A stretch of 64,000 nucleotides of DNA from Phaeobacter italicus (GTDB lineage: Bacteria; Pseudomonadota; Alphaproteobacteria; Rhodobacterales; Rhodobacteraceae), in the NCBI RefSeq assembly GCF_001258055.1, contig NZ_CVRM01000037.1, positions 62,001-126,000 of the forward strand, given 5' to 3'. Shown in pieces: positions 36,617 to 45,145 of the stretch. The notes under the pieces are model-generated. The model had not been told where the DNA came from, did not search any database, and saw nothing but the letters and a program-made list of their open reading frames with translations. Positions within the stretch are counted from its first letter, which is position 1. Each line of letters opens with the position of its first letter. The position numbers and the translations under genes are program-made.

Positions 36617-36631
36617 ATGAGAGCTCCTGTG

Positions 36632-36702
36632 AAAAGATTGCGTTTGTTATACCAGCATCCACGGCGCGCGCAATAATCTTTCATAACTGCGCAACAATCT
36701 TT
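36632..36702. promoter_or_regulatory. Repeat array, candidate Lrp operator
   Basis: GCGCAATAATCTTT (36668-36681) and GCGCAACAATCTTT (36689-36702) are direct repeats 21 bp apart, two helical turns. An opposite, shorter copy AAAAGATTGCG is at 36632-36642. The array is 16-86 bp upstream of the Lrp start in the lrp-trxB divergent gap, consistent with autoregulation. Confidence 0.45.
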
Positions 36703-36868
36703 GCCAAACACCTTTGGGATACCGGCTTTGCCCCGCATGCGGCCAGACAGCCCTGCATGGCGAGACTGCGGTCTTGGGCCACCGAGGGGCTTTAAGACAG
36801 CTTGGCGTGCAGCTATATGCTTTGCCTGACGGCGGCAAGACCGCCAATACATCGATTGGGGAAACAAG

Positions 36869-37810
36869 ATGAGCGAAACGCGCCATACCAAGGTTCTGAT
36901 CATCGGCTCCGGCCCTGCGGGCTACACCGCAGGCGTCTATGCGAGCCGCGCGATGCTGGAGCCGATCCTGGTTCAGGGCATCGAGCCTGGCGGTCAGCTG
37001 ACCACGACAACCGAGGTCGAGAACTGGCCGGGTCACACCGAAATCCAGGGCCCTGATCTGATGGTCAACATGGAAGCCCACGCCAAAGCAATGGGCACCG
37101 AGATCATCGGCGACATCATCACCTCACTGGATACCAGCAGCCGCCCCTTCGTGGCCAAAGGCGACAGTGGCACGACCTATACCGCCGATGCCGTGATCCT
37201 GGCGACAGGTGCCCGCGCCAAATGGCTTGGCCTGCCGTCAGAAGAGAAGTTCAAGGGCTTTGGCGTCTCGGCCTGCGCAACCTGCGATGGCTTCTTTTAC
37301 CGCGGCCAGGAAATCGTGGTCATCGGCGGCGGCAATACCGCTGTTGAAGAGGCGCTGTTCCTGACCAACTTTGCCTCCAAGGTCACGCTGATCCACCGCC
37401 GCGACGAACTGCGCGCCGAGAAGATCCTGCAAGACCGCCTGATGAAGAACCCAAAGATCGAACCCCTGTGGTTCCACGAGTTGGAAGAGGTCGTTGGCAC
37501 CGAAAACCCACTTGGCGTCGAAGGTGTCCGCGTGAAGAACGTGAAGACCGGCGAAATCACTGAAATCCCCTGCAAGGGCGTGTTTGTCGCCATCGGGCAT
37601 GCCCCCGCCAATGAACTGGTGAAGGATGTGCTGGAAACCCACAACGGCGGCTATGTGACGGTCACCCCCGGCACCACCGAAACATCGATCCCGGGTATTT
37701 TTGCAGCGGGCGACCTGACCGACCACAAGTATCGTCAGGCTGTCACCTCGGCAGGCATGGGCTGCATGGCCGCGCTGGACGCCGAGCGCTTCCTGGCGGA
37801 ACAGGAGTAA
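36869..37810 (+). CDS. trxB: Thioredoxin-disulfide reductase
   Basis: A 313-residue FAD enzyme that uses NADPH to reduce thioredoxin. FAD-binding [16 protein letters not shown] is at the N-terminus, the redox-active CATCDGFF is near residue 135, the NADPH-binding [13 protein letters not shown] follows, and the FAD motif [12 protein letters not shown] and [22 protein letters not shown] end the protein. All are standard for bacterial TrxB. The gene is followed after 5 bp by the rraB-like gene. Confidence 0.96.
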   Translation: MSETRHTKVLIIGSGPAGYTAGVYASRAMLEPILVQGIEPGGQLTTTTEVENWPGHTEIQGPDLMVNMEAHAKAMGTEIIGDIITSLDTSSRPFVAKGDSGTTYTADAVILATGARAKWLGLPSEEKFKGFGVSACATCDGFFYRGQEIVVIGGGNTAVEEALFLTNFASKVTLIHRRDELRAEKILQDRLMKNPKIEPLWFHELEEVVGTENPLGVEGVRVKNVKTGEITEIPCKGVFVAIGHAPANELVKDVLETHNGGYVTVTPGTTETSIPGIFAAGDLTDHKYRQAVTSAGMGCMAALDAERFLAEQE

Positions 37811-37815
37811 GCGCC

Positions 37816-38151
37816 GTGGCGCATGATTTCGACACGCAAAAGGCCGAGACATTCTCGGCCTTTTCAGACCTTCAGGCCGAAGGCGATCTGCCGTTTGAAG
37901 CAGATCTGGATCTGTTCTTTGTGTCCAGCGACGGAACCAGCGACTGGATGCCACTGGCCGAAGCACTCGCGGATCTGGGCTTTCACACCCAATGGGCAGA
38001 GGCCGAATGCGACGACCCCGCAACGCTCATTGCGACCATGCCGGATCAGATCCTGTCCGCGTCAGCGATCTGGATGGTCGAAGAGGTGGCAACCCGCGTC
38101 GCGATCGACCACGGATTTCGCCCGGATGGGTGGGGGTTTGCGGAGGGCTGA
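37816..38151 (+). CDS. Ribonuclease E inhibitor RraB domain protein
   Basis: A 111-residue acidic protein with the RraB fold: FDTQKAETFSAFSDLQAEGD, FFVSSDGTSDW, and DHGFRPDGWGFAEG at the end, the last typical of the family. In E. coli RraB binds RNase E and restrains it. The start is GTG at 37816, 5 bp after the trxB stop, so the two genes form an operon that ends at a terminator at 38205. RNase E control in this organism is inferred from the family only. Confidence 0.78.
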   Translation: MAHDFDTQKAETFSAFSDLQAEGDLPFEADLDLFFVSSDGTSDWMPLAEALADLGFHTQWAEAECDDPATLIATMPDQILSASAIWMVEEVATRVAIDHGFRPDGWGFAEG

Positions 38152-38204
38152 GCCCCGTTCAGCCTCGCGCAGCTCAAATTCCTGTTCCCCTGCAGGATCC
38201 CGAC

Positions 38205-38253
38205 AAGACCGCCTGTTCCGCCTGCGTTGCAAATTGGGAACGGCGGTCTTTTT
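38205..38253 (+). terminator. Terminator of trxB-rraB
   Basis: Arms AAGACCGCC and GGCGGTCTT, with an inner GTTCC/GGAAC extension, followed by TTTTTC. Confidence 0.8.
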
Positions 38254-38275
38254 CATACACGCCAAGGTGGTTTGG

Positions 38276-38296
38276 GCTTTGCTACGACAGCAAAGC
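38276..38296. promoter_or_regulatory. Inverted repeat upstream of the HTH-sat fusion
   Basis: Perfect 8-bp arms GCTTTGCT and AGCAAAGC separated by 5 bases, 41-61 bp upstream of the ATG at 38337. The lack of a T-run and the position make an operator more likely than a terminator. Confidence 0.4.
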
Positions 38297-38305
38297 ATGA
38301 AATGC

Positions 38306-38319
38306 GTTCACCCGTGAAC
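38306..38319. promoter_or_regulatory. Palindrome upstream of the HTH-sat fusion
   Basis: GTTCAC-CC-GTGAAC, a perfect inverted repeat ending 17 bp before the ATG at 38337. A candidate binding site for the HTH domain encoded at the start of the gene. Confidence 0.4.
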
Positions 38320-38336
38320 ACACTTTGAGTCGACCA

Positions 38337-40412
38337 ATGCCATCCGCCCCCGCCAATCCCAGTCTTGAGGACGAAGACCTGCTTTTTCGCATCCTCAGCC
38401 AGCTCGACAAGGCGCCTGATGCGTCCCAGCGGGCAACGGCGACGGCTGTGGGGATTTCGCTTGGCCGTCTCAACGCACAACTCCGGGCTGCCGCAGAGGC
38501 CGGTTTCGTCAAGGTCAGCGAACGTGCAGGCCCCGACAAGCGCCAGCGCTTTGCCTACGCCCTCACCACCCGTGGTGCAGCCGAAAAGAACCGGCTCACC
38601 GACCAGTTTCTCGCCCGCAAGTTCGCAGAGTATGACGCGCTTCATGCTGAACTTACCGGCACAACCAGTGGCCTCGTCCCTTTCAAGTACAGGACCAAGT
38701 TGATGCAAAACAATCTTGCCCCAATCCCAGAGCTTTATGTCTCCTACGACTCTGCCCAGAAACTGAAGGTCGAAGCGGCCGATCTGGTCAGCCATGACCT
38801 GAGCCCGCGCCAGATCTGCGATCTGGAACTGCTGATGAACGGTGGCTTCAACCCGCTCAAGGGCTTTCTCAGCGAAGAAGACTACAATGGCGTCGTTGAA
38901 AACATGCGCCTGGCTGACGGCACCCTGTGGCCGATGCCCATCACGCTGGACGTCACCGAAGATTTCGCCAGCTCGCTGGAAATCGGTCAGGACATCGCGC
39001 TGCGCGATCAGGAAGGCGTAATCCTGGCCACCATGACCGTGACCGACCGCTGGGAGCCGAACAAATCCCGCGAAGCCGAGAAAGTCTTTGGCGCCGACGA
39101 TGACGCACATCCTGCCGTCAACTACCTGCACAACCAGGCTGGCAAAATCTACCTTGGTGGTCCGGTAACCGGCATCCAGCAACCCGTGCACTATGACTTC
39201 CGTGGTCGTCGGGATACCCCGAACGAGCTGCGCGCCTACTTCCGCAAGATGGGCTGGCGCAAGGTTGTTGCCTTCCAGACCCGCAACCCGCTGCACCGCG
39301 CCCACCAAGAGCTGACTTTCCGCGCTGCGCGCGAAGCACAGGCCAACCTGCTGATCCACCCGGTTGTCGGCATGACCAAACCGGGCGATGTGGACCACTT
39401 CACCCGCGTGCGCTGCTACGAGGCGGTACTGGACAAATACCCAGCGGCCACCACCTCCATGTCGCTGCTCAATCTGGCGATGCGCATGGCTGGCCCGCGC
39501 GAAGCGGTCTGGCACGGCCTGATCCGCAAGAACCACGGCTGCACCCACTTCATCGTTGGCCGCGACCACGCAGGCCCGGGCAAGAACTCTGCTGGTGAAG
39601 ATTTCTACGGCCCCTACGACGCTCAGGACCTGTTCCGTGAGCACGAAGAAGAAATCGGCATCAAAATGGTCGACTTTAAGCACATGGTCTATGTGCAGGA
39701 GCGCGCCCAATATGAGCCAGCGGATGAAATCGCCGACAAGGATGATGTCACCATTCTCAACATCTCTGGCACCGAACTGCGCCGCCGTCTGGCCGAGGGC
39801 CTGGAAATCCCCGAGTGGTTCTCCTTCCCCGAGGTTGTGAAAGAACTGCGCCGCACCAAGCCGCCACGCTCGCAGCAGGGTTTTACCGTGTTCTTCACCG
39901 GCTTCTCCGGGTCCGGCAAATCCACCATTGCGAACGCCCTGATGGTCAAGCTGATGGAGATGGGTGGCCGCCCTGTGACCCTTCTGGATGGCGACATCGT
40001 GCGGAAGAACCTGTCCAGCGAGCTGGGCTTCTCCAAGGAGCACCGCGACCTGAACATCAAACGCATCGGCTATGTGGCCTCTGAGATCACCAAGAACGGT
40101 GGTATCGCGATCTGCGCACCGATTGCGCCCTACGCGGCAACCCGCCGCCATGTGCGTGAAGAGATCGAGCAGTATGGCGCCTTTGTTGAAGTGCATGTTG
40201 CAACCTCGATCGAGGAATGCGAGCGCCGCGACCGCAAGGGCCTGTACAAACTGGCGCGCGAAGGCAAGATCAAGGAATTCACCGGCATTTCCGATCCTTA
40301 CGACGTGCCAGTGAACCCTGAACTGTCTGTCGAAACCGAGAATGTCGACGTCGACAACTGCGCACATCAGGTTCTGCTGAAACTGGAAAACATGGGTCTG
40401 ATCGCTGGTTGA
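38337..40412 (+). CDS. MarR_EPS-type HTH / sulfate adenylyltransferase / APS kinase fusion
   Basis: A 691-residue, three-part protein. Residues about 10-105 are a winged helix like the EPS-associated MarR family (ILSQLDKAPDASQ, GISLGRLN, GFVKV, LTTRGAAEKNRLTDQFL). Next is ATP sulfurylase (from about residue 123, QTRNPLHRAHQEL and GRDHAGPGKNSAG), then APS kinase with the P-loop GFSGSGKST and DGDIVRKNLSSELGFS. The enzyme part makes PAPS from sulfate. ATG 38703 (AGGA eight bases upstream) would give the usual 569-residue bifunctional enzyme without the HTH, so two products are possible. A TTG at 38325 is another start. The frame is open throughout. Confidence 0.85.
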   Translation: MPSAPANPSLEDEDLLFRILSQLDKAPDASQRATATAVGISLGRLNAQLRAAAEAGFVKVSERAGPDKRQRFAYALTTRGAAEKNRLTDQFLARKFAEYDALHAELTGTTSGLVPFKYRTKLMQNNLAPIPELYVSYDSAQKLKVEAADLVSHDLSPRQICDLELLMNGGFNPLKGFLSEEDYNGVVENMRLADGTLWPMPITLDVTEDFASSLEIGQDIALRDQEGVILATMTVTDRWEPNKSREAEKVFGADDDAHPAVNYLHNQAGKIYLGGPVTGIQQPVHYDFRGRRDTPNELRAYFRKMGWRKVVAFQTRNPLHRAHQELTFRAAREAQANLLIHPVVGMTKPGDVDHFTRVRCYEAVLDKYPAATTSMSLLNLAMRMAGPREAVWHGLIRKNHGCTHFIVGRDHAGPGKNSAGEDFYGPYDAQDLFREHEEEIGIKMVDFKHMVYVQERAQYEPADEIADKDDVTILNISGTELRRRLAEGLEIPEWFSFPEVVKELRRTKPPRSQQGFTVFFTGFSGSGKSTIANALMVKLMEMGGRPVTLLDGDIVRKNLSSELGFSKEHRDLNIKRIGYVASEITKNGGIAICAPIAPYAATRRHVREEIEQYGAFVEVHVATSIEECERRDRKGLYKLAREGKIKEFTGISDPYDVPVNPELSVETENVDVDNCAHQVLLKLENMGLIAG

Positions 40413-40427
40413 TCCGGACCCAAGACA

Positions 40428-40459
40428 GGAAAAGGCCGCCCCGATGGGCGGCCTTTTTT
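40428..40459. terminator. Bidirectional terminator
   Basis: Arms GGCCGCC and GGGCGGCC-type stem with A4 and T6 flanks, between the sat fusion and the GT10 gene. Confidence 0.88.
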
Positions 40460-40475
40460 GTTTGAGCAGAAGCCA

Positions 40476-41339
40476 TCAAAGACTGGCCAGCAATGCCTCT
40501 GCGACGCGACGTTCAAGATCGCCGTATCTCGCGGCTTCTGCTTTGATCGCCCGCAATGCAGGCAATCGCGCAGCGTAGTCCCCTTGCGACATCATCGCGA
40601 TGGCCGCCCGCAACTCTGCCTCTGTTTCGCAAATCATCATGCCGGTCGGATCGAAAAAATCACTGATATTGGGGCAGCCCCAGTAGATCGGCACCGTCTC
40701 GCACAGAATGGCGTCGACCAACTTTTCCGAGAAATAGTTTCTCTCCTGTACGTTTTCGATCACGACACTATAGCGATAGGGCGCCAGCCCATCCGCTTTG
40801 GCGTCAAACGCCTGGTACCCTTTGCCAAGGATCGCGGCGTCTGGGCGCGCGGACTGGAGATGCTCAACAATCCGATGACGCAGCTTATGACCGGGATGAT
40901 CCCGCTTTGCCGAGGCGATGAGTGACAAGTCCTCTTGTTTGTTCAGATCAAGGGTTTGCCATTCCGGCACCCAAGTGGTCCCAAACGGAAGAAAAACACC
41001 ATTGGGCAGCCGCGCCAGCAACTCCTCGTCATAGGTGAACACCCGGAAAAACCGCCGTCCTGTCCAAGGCAGCAATCGGTGGTGCAGGGCCGACATGATC
41101 TTGGGCTCTGCCACCATGACAGAGATCTGCGCACGGCAATTGCGGGCCCTCGTGATATGCATCGCTCGCTTGATGTAAAGGATCAGATGATCCTGCTCTT
41201 CGAGGTCGCGAATGGTCTTTCCGCGCAACTCATGCGGCTGACCCAACGGCCAGGCCAGCTGATCAAGCGCAATGTCTGCGAAACCTTTGTTGAGTTTGGT
41301 GCCATATGGCACCACGGCAATGGCGGCTGGTCGTGTCAT
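40476..41339 (-). CDS. GT10 family (fucosyltransferase-type) glycosyltransferase
   Basis: A 287-residue protein. The GT10 C-terminal signature is clear: YRYSVVIENVQERNYFSEKLVDAI, then CETVPIYWGCPNISDFFD, which forms the GDP-sugar site of alpha-1,3/4-fucosyltransferases. The N-terminal half is family-divergent and there is no TM anchor, so it is a soluble or peripheral enzyme acting on a surface glycan. The acceptor and sugar are not known; GDP-fucose is the usual donor. It is convergent with the sulfate-activation gene and 9 bp downstream of phzF-like, so the two may share transcription. Confidence 0.8.
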   Translation of the reverse strand: MTRPAAIAVVPYGTKLNKGFADIALDQLAWPLGQPHELRGKTIRDLEEQDHLILYIKRAMHITRARNCRAQISVMVAEPKIMSALHHRLLPWTGRRFFRVFTYDEELLARLPNGVFLPFGTTWVPEWQTLDLNKQEDLSLIASAKRDHPGHKLRHRIVEHLQSARPDAAILGKGYQAFDAKADGLAPYRYSVVIENVQERNYFSEKLVDAILCETVPIYWGCPNISDFFDPTGMMICETEAELRAAIAMMSQGDYAARLPALRAIKAEAARYGDLERRVAEALLASL

Positions 41340-41348
41340 ATCCGTCTC

Positions 41349-42230
41349 TTAGAGTGTTTCAGGCAGATCAACAGTGCCGCGCATCAGCACGAAGCCCTGC
41401 CCTGCCACGCGAATACCATCAGGAGCCTGCCGGTCACCGACACGGGTGACAACGGCCTGGCCCGGCCGCCCCATCCCGTGGCCCTGCTCTGCCACAAAGC
41501 GGTCTTTTTCCATCAATCCATGATGCCAGAGATAAGCGGCCATCGCCCCGGTGGCGGAGCCTGTGAACGGGTCTTCAGGCGGGCTCGGCGGCGCCATCAG
41601 CAAGCGCGAGAACGTATCCCCGGCGTCTGTTGCTCCGCCCAAATGCACAACGAATGGTTCCAGCATATCAATCCCATCGGCGCCCAGGGTCTTGCCGAGT
41701 GCTGCAAGGGCGGGCAGATCCAGCTTTGCCGCCTCAAGGGCGGCCCGATCGCGCACAACCGTCACGCAGAAAGGCAAGCCGGTCGAAACCTTCTGAGGCG
41801 TCCCGACAATCGCATCAGATGGCAAAGATAGCGCCGCTGCCACAAGATCCGGATCCGCCTTCACCCCGAATTCCGGGGCAATCTGGGTCATCTCGATCAT
41901 GTCACCGTCAACCGTAACCCGGACCAATCCGGCGCCGGTTTCCAGCGTGATCTCTGTCCCCTGCATCAAGCCACGATCCCGCAACGCCGCGACAGTTGCG
42001 ATGGTGGGGTGACCTGCAAAGGGGATCTCTCTTGAGGCGAGGAAGTAGCGCACATGAACGTCCGCAACATCGGACGGACCGGTAAAGGTGCATTCAACCA
42101 AAGATGTCTCTCGTACATAGGCCGTGCAAACATCCACTGGCAGATGCGCCCCACCATGCACCACCGCACATCCATTTCCGCCAAAGGCACGGGCAGAAAA
42201 TGCATCCACCCAGTCAAAATCAAATTGCAT
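41349..42230 (-). CDS. PhzF family isomerase/epimerase-like protein
   Basis: A 293-residue protein of the PhzF fold (diaminopimelate-epimerase-like). The N-terminus DWVDAFSARAFGGNGCAVV, the catalytic Glu in SLVECTF, FAGHPTIATVAAL and the C-terminal DPFTGSATGAMAAYLWHHG are diagnostic. Most PhzF homologues have no link to phenazines; no phz genes are nearby, so the substrate is unknown. ATG 42230 follows GGGAGG and gives the family start; the frame extends upstream with no meaning. It is upstream of the GT10 gene. Confidence 0.88.
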   Translation of the reverse strand: MQFDFDWVDAFSARAFGGNGCAVVHGGAHLPVDVCTAYVRETSLVECTFTGPSDVADVHVRYFLASREIPFAGHPTIATVAALRDRGLMQGTEITLETGAGLVRVTVDGDMIEMTQIAPEFGVKADPDLVAAALSLPSDAIVGTPQKVSTGLPFCVTVVRDRAALEAAKLDLPALAALGKTLGADGIDMLEPFVVHLGGATDAGDTFSRLLMAPPSPPEDPFTGSATGAMAAYLWHHGLMEKDRFVAEQGHGMGRPGQAVVTRVGDRQAPDGIRVAGQGFVLMRGTVDLPETL

Positions 42231-42375
42231 CAAACGGCCCTCCCGCCAAAACACAGACCCTAGCAAGACCACGCAGTCACCCCGTCTGCAAGGGCGGCAC
42301 TGCATTTCGTGAAAGGCATTCGACTACAAGCCGCCGCCTCCCCCGGGGCGCACCCTTTGTCTGGCACACACTAAA

Positions 42376-42406
42376 AAATAAAAAAGGGCACCCTCCCGGA
42401 TGCCCT
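42376..42406 (-). terminator. Terminator of hsp20-DUF1150
   Basis: A stem GGGCATCC/GGGTGCCC (one G-U pair) followed on the minus strand by TTTTTTATTTTTTAG; 25 bp after the DUF1150 stop. Confidence 0.8.
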
Positions 42407-42430
42407 GTCTGCACGGTCAGTGCGCAATTG

Positions 42431-42655
42431 TCAGTGCACTGGCACCGGTGCGTAGTCATGCTGGCGCGCCAGCACAAATGCCATGCGCCGGTCACTGACC
42501 AGGGCCAGCTGCTCTCCCGCAGAATCATGAACGGCGTAGAGCTGTTTCTGCCCCGCAGCGCCAGCCTGCACCTCTTCGGGGAGATCGGCTACATCAACGG
42601 CTTTGACATAGACGATGCGGCTGTCCGTCTTGTCGAACTGATATGCTGTGTGCAT
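42431..42655 (-). CDS. DUF1150 family protein
   Basis: A 74-residue protein of the DUF1150 family, recognised by YVKAVDVADLPEEV and LYAVHDSAGEQLALVSDRRMAFVLARQHDYAPVPVH. The family is small, alphaproteobacterial and regularly sits right after an Hsp20 gene, as here (5 bp). It probably has a stress-related role, but nothing is established. Confidence 0.85.
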   Translation of the reverse strand: MHTAYQFDKTDSRIVYVKAVDVADLPEEVQAGAAGQKQLYAVHDSAGEQLALVSDRRMAFVLARQHDYAPVPVH

Positions 42656-42660
42656 GTCTT

Positions 42661-43074
42661 TTACCCCTTCTTGATGTTGATTGTCTGAACCACGGTTTCC
42701 GGTCGGGCGCGTGTGAGATCGACATGCAGCAGGCCATTTTCCATGACCGCCTCGCCGACCTCGACCCCATCGGCCAACACAAACATGCGCTGGAACTGAC
42801 GGGCGGCAATGCCACGATGCAGGAATACACGACCTTCGCTGTCATCGCCCTGACGACCCCGGATGACCAGTTGACGGTCCTCTACGGTGATTGCCAGATC
42901 CTCTTCGCCAAAACCGGCAACCGCCAGCGTGATGCGATAGGAATGATCAGAGGTCTGTTCGATATTGTAAGGGGGATAGCCCTCGTTGCCGGATTTGGCC
43001 GAGCGTTCCAGAAGGCGTTCAAGTTGCTCAAATCCCAACATGTGCGGATACGAGCCAAGTGTAAGTTTAGACAC
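42661..43074 (-). CDS. Hsp20 family small heat-shock protein (IbpA-like)
   Basis: A 137-residue ATP-independent chaperone. The alpha-crystallin domain runs from about YPPYNIEQTSDHSYRITLAVAGF to HVDLTRARPE, including the conserved GIAARQFQRMFVLADGVEV; the family's IEV/IxI C-terminal motif is present as INIKK. It holds unfolding proteins during heat stress. The start is GTG at 43074 with AAGGA eight bases before it; the longer frame to 43131 is not family-like. A sigma-32-type promoter is at 43142-43169. Confidence 0.92.
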   Translation of the reverse strand: MSKLTLGSYPHMLGFEQLERLLERSAKSGNEGYPPYNIEQTSDHSYRITLAVAGFGEEDLAITVEDRQLVIRGRQGDDSEGRVFLHRGIAARQFQRMFVLADGVEVGEAVMENGLLHVDLTRARPETVVQTINIKKG

Positions 43075-43141
43075 GTTTTTCGTCCTTGATTCCAAAGCGA
43101 CGTCTGCGAGTGGCCCCATTATGGCGACCAACTTCCTAAGA

Positions 43142-43169
43142 ATATGGGTGTTTTATGCGAATTCACAAG
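43142..43169 (-). promoter_or_regulatory. Heat-shock (RpoH-type) promoter for hsp20
   Basis: On the minus strand CTTGTG-N14-ACCCATAT, close to the sigma-32 pattern CTTGAA-N13-17-CCCCATnT, 68 bp upstream of the GTG start. Confidence 0.5.
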
Positions 43170-43251
43170 CCCAAGGCGCCAGAGCGCTGGCGCAAACGGC
43201 ACCAAAAGCGTAATCTCCGGCCAGTTTCACCCGCCAGCCGACGAGTCGCCA

Positions 43252-43476
43252 ATGAACGCTCCTACAGATATCTCCATGAAAACCGACGATGTTTTGAAGG
43301 TGGAGCTTGAAGTGTTCAAAACCCAACACCGCGATCTGGACGAGGCGATCTCTGCGCTGCAGGAACGTGGAACCAGCGATCAGTTGACCATTCAGCGCCT
43401 GAAAAAGCAAAAACTGATCCTCAAGGACAAGATCGCCTTGATCGAAGACCGCCTGACCCCGGACATCATCGCCTGA
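43252..43476 (+). CDS. YdcH/DUF465 family protein
   Basis: A 74-residue helical protein with the DUF465 pattern: ELEVFKTQHRDLDEAISALQERG, then LTIQRLKKQKLILKDKIALIEDRL. It is predicted to be a helical hairpin or coiled coil. The family is widespread and uncharacterised. ATG 43252 is chosen because it starts shortly ahead of the conserved core; ATG 43276 (MKTDDVL) is also possible. Confidence 0.8.
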   Translation: MNAPTDISMKTDDVLKVELEVFKTQHRDLDEAISALQERGTSDQLTIQRLKKQKLILKDKIALIEDRLTPDIIA

Positions 43477-43708
43477 ACGGCAAAACAGCTCAGGCCTCTC
43501 ATCTGCGCGCAGGTTTCGGTGCGCGAACGGGTATGGCGAGGCCAAGTTTGCGCTATCACTGAAAAATCCACCGTCCGGTGATTGGTTTCTGGGCCATGAC
43601 GCATGGTCAAACGCTGCATTACCCGCTAGGACCGCCCGAATTGTTTCCGGTCGGCCTCCGACAGGGCACGGCAGGGACAAGCCACTTCACAACGAGACGA
43701 GCCTGGAC

Positions 43709-44992
43709 ATGACCGCAACGAGGGAACAGACCCCGGACCCCAGCCTGCAGGGGACCGACTACAATTTTTCGATCAAACAAGCGCTCACTGGTGCGCAGAT
43801 GCTGTTTGTCGCCTTTGGCGCATTGGTGCTTGTGCCGCTTTTGACTGGGCTTGACCCAAGTGTTGCGCTGTTCACCGCAGGCCTTGGCACACTGATTTTC
43901 CAGATCGTGACCCGTGGACAGGTGCCCGTGTTCCTCGCGTCTTCCTTTGCCTTCATCGCCCCCATCATCTACGGCGTTCAAACCTGGGGTATGGCCGCGA
44001 CCACGGGCGGCCTTGCAGCGGCTGGCCTCCTTTATGTGGTGCTCAGCTTTGCGATCCGCGCCTTTGGCTCCGGCTTTCTGCACAAGCTGCTGCCGCCGGT
44101 TGTCGTGGGTCCAGTCATCATGGTGATCGGCCTGTCTCTGGCCCCGGTTGCCGTCAACATGGCCACAGGCCTCGCGGGTGACACCCAGATCATGCCGCGC
44201 AACACCGCGCTGCTCTTGGCAGCGATTGCCCTTGGCACCACCATGCTGACCGCCATCCTTGGGCGCGGCATCATGAGAATCGTTCCGATCCTTGTCGGTG
44301 TCGCCGCCGGCTATATCGCCGCGCTGGTGATCGGCACCATCACGGGTGAAAGCCTGATCAGCACTGCTGCAATCGCGGACGCCCCCTGGTTTGATGTTCC
44401 GAACTTTGTCGCGCCGGAATTCAACCTGGCCGCCATTTTGTTCATCCTGCCGGTCGCCATCGCCCCCGCGATTGAACACTTCGGCGACATCCTGGCGATC
44501 TCCAACGTGACCAAGCGGGACTACATGGAAAAACCCGGCATCCAGAACACCATGCTGGGCGATGGTCTGGCGACAGCTGCTGCAGGCCTTTTGGGTGGGC
44601 CGCCCAACACCACCTATTCCGAGGTGACAGGTGCCGTCACACTGACCCGCGCCTTTAACCCGGCGATCATGACCTGGGCGGCGCTGTTCGCCATCGCGCT
44701 GTCTTTTGTCGGCAAACTGTCGGGTGCCCTCTCGACCATTCCGATGCCTGTCATGGGCGGCATCATGATCCTGCTGTTCGGCATGGTCACCGTCGTTGGC
44801 CTGTCCGTCCTGTCCAAACTGGGCGACGCGCTGTCTGAGGCACGCAACATGGTCATCATCTCCACCGTTCTGATCATCGGCCTCGGCGGTCTGACACTGC
44901 AGTTCGGCGAAGGCTTCACCCTCGCAGGCATCGGTCTCTCCGGGGTTGCAGGTCTGGTGCTGAACCTGATCCTGCCCAAACAGCGGGATTGA
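43709..44992 (+). CDS. uraA: Uracil permease (NCS2/UraA family)
   Basis: A 427-residue inner-membrane nucleobase symporter with about 12-14 TM segments. The NCS2 signatures are [11 protein letters not shown] near TM1, [12 protein letters not shown] in TM3, the substrate-site segment [18 protein letters not shown] with its key Glu, and [23 protein letters not shown]. The motifs fit UraA more than xanthine/urate permeases. It is preceded by a 230-bp gap with no gene and followed by a terminator. Confidence 0.92.
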   Translation: MTATREQTPDPSLQGTDYNFSIKQALTGAQMLFVAFGALVLVPLLTGLDPSVALFTAGLGTLIFQIVTRGQVPVFLASSFAFIAPIIYGVQTWGMAATTGGLAAAGLLYVVLSFAIRAFGSGFLHKLLPPVVVGPVIMVIGLSLAPVAVNMATGLAGDTQIMPRNTALLLAAIALGTTMLTAILGRGIMRIVPILVGVAAGYIAALVIGTITGESLISTAAIADAPWFDVPNFVAPEFNLAAILFILPVAIAPAIEHFGDILAISNVTKRDYMEKPGIQNTMLGDGLATAAAGLLGGPPNTTYSEVTGAVTLTRAFNPAIMTWAALFAIALSFVGKLSGALSTIPMPVMGGIMILLFGMVTVVGLSVLSKLGDALSEARNMVIISTVLIIGLGGLTLQFGEGFTLAGIGLSGVAGLVLNLILPKQRD

Positions 44993-45008
44993 TCCAACAG
45001 CCGCTGAA

Positions 45009-45042
45009 GGAGAGCGCGCCCCGCAGCGCGCTCTCCCTTTTT
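45009..45042 (+). terminator. Terminator of uraA
   Basis: Arms GGAGAGCGCG and CGCGCTCTCC around 8 bases, followed by CTTTTT. Confidence 0.85.
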
Positions 45043-45145
45043 CACATCATACGCTGCACAGGTATGTGCACTGCACGCCGCATTGCGGAAAATCCGAATT
45101 TCCCTATAGTGCGCGCTCGACAAGCCGCGACAGGAGCCACCAGCC

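Noticed and set aside
38253..40367. 704-codon frame on the minus strand opposite the HTH-sat-cysC gene
   Set aside because: A high-GC antisense frame of the sulfurylase/kinase gene; it has no recognisable domain.
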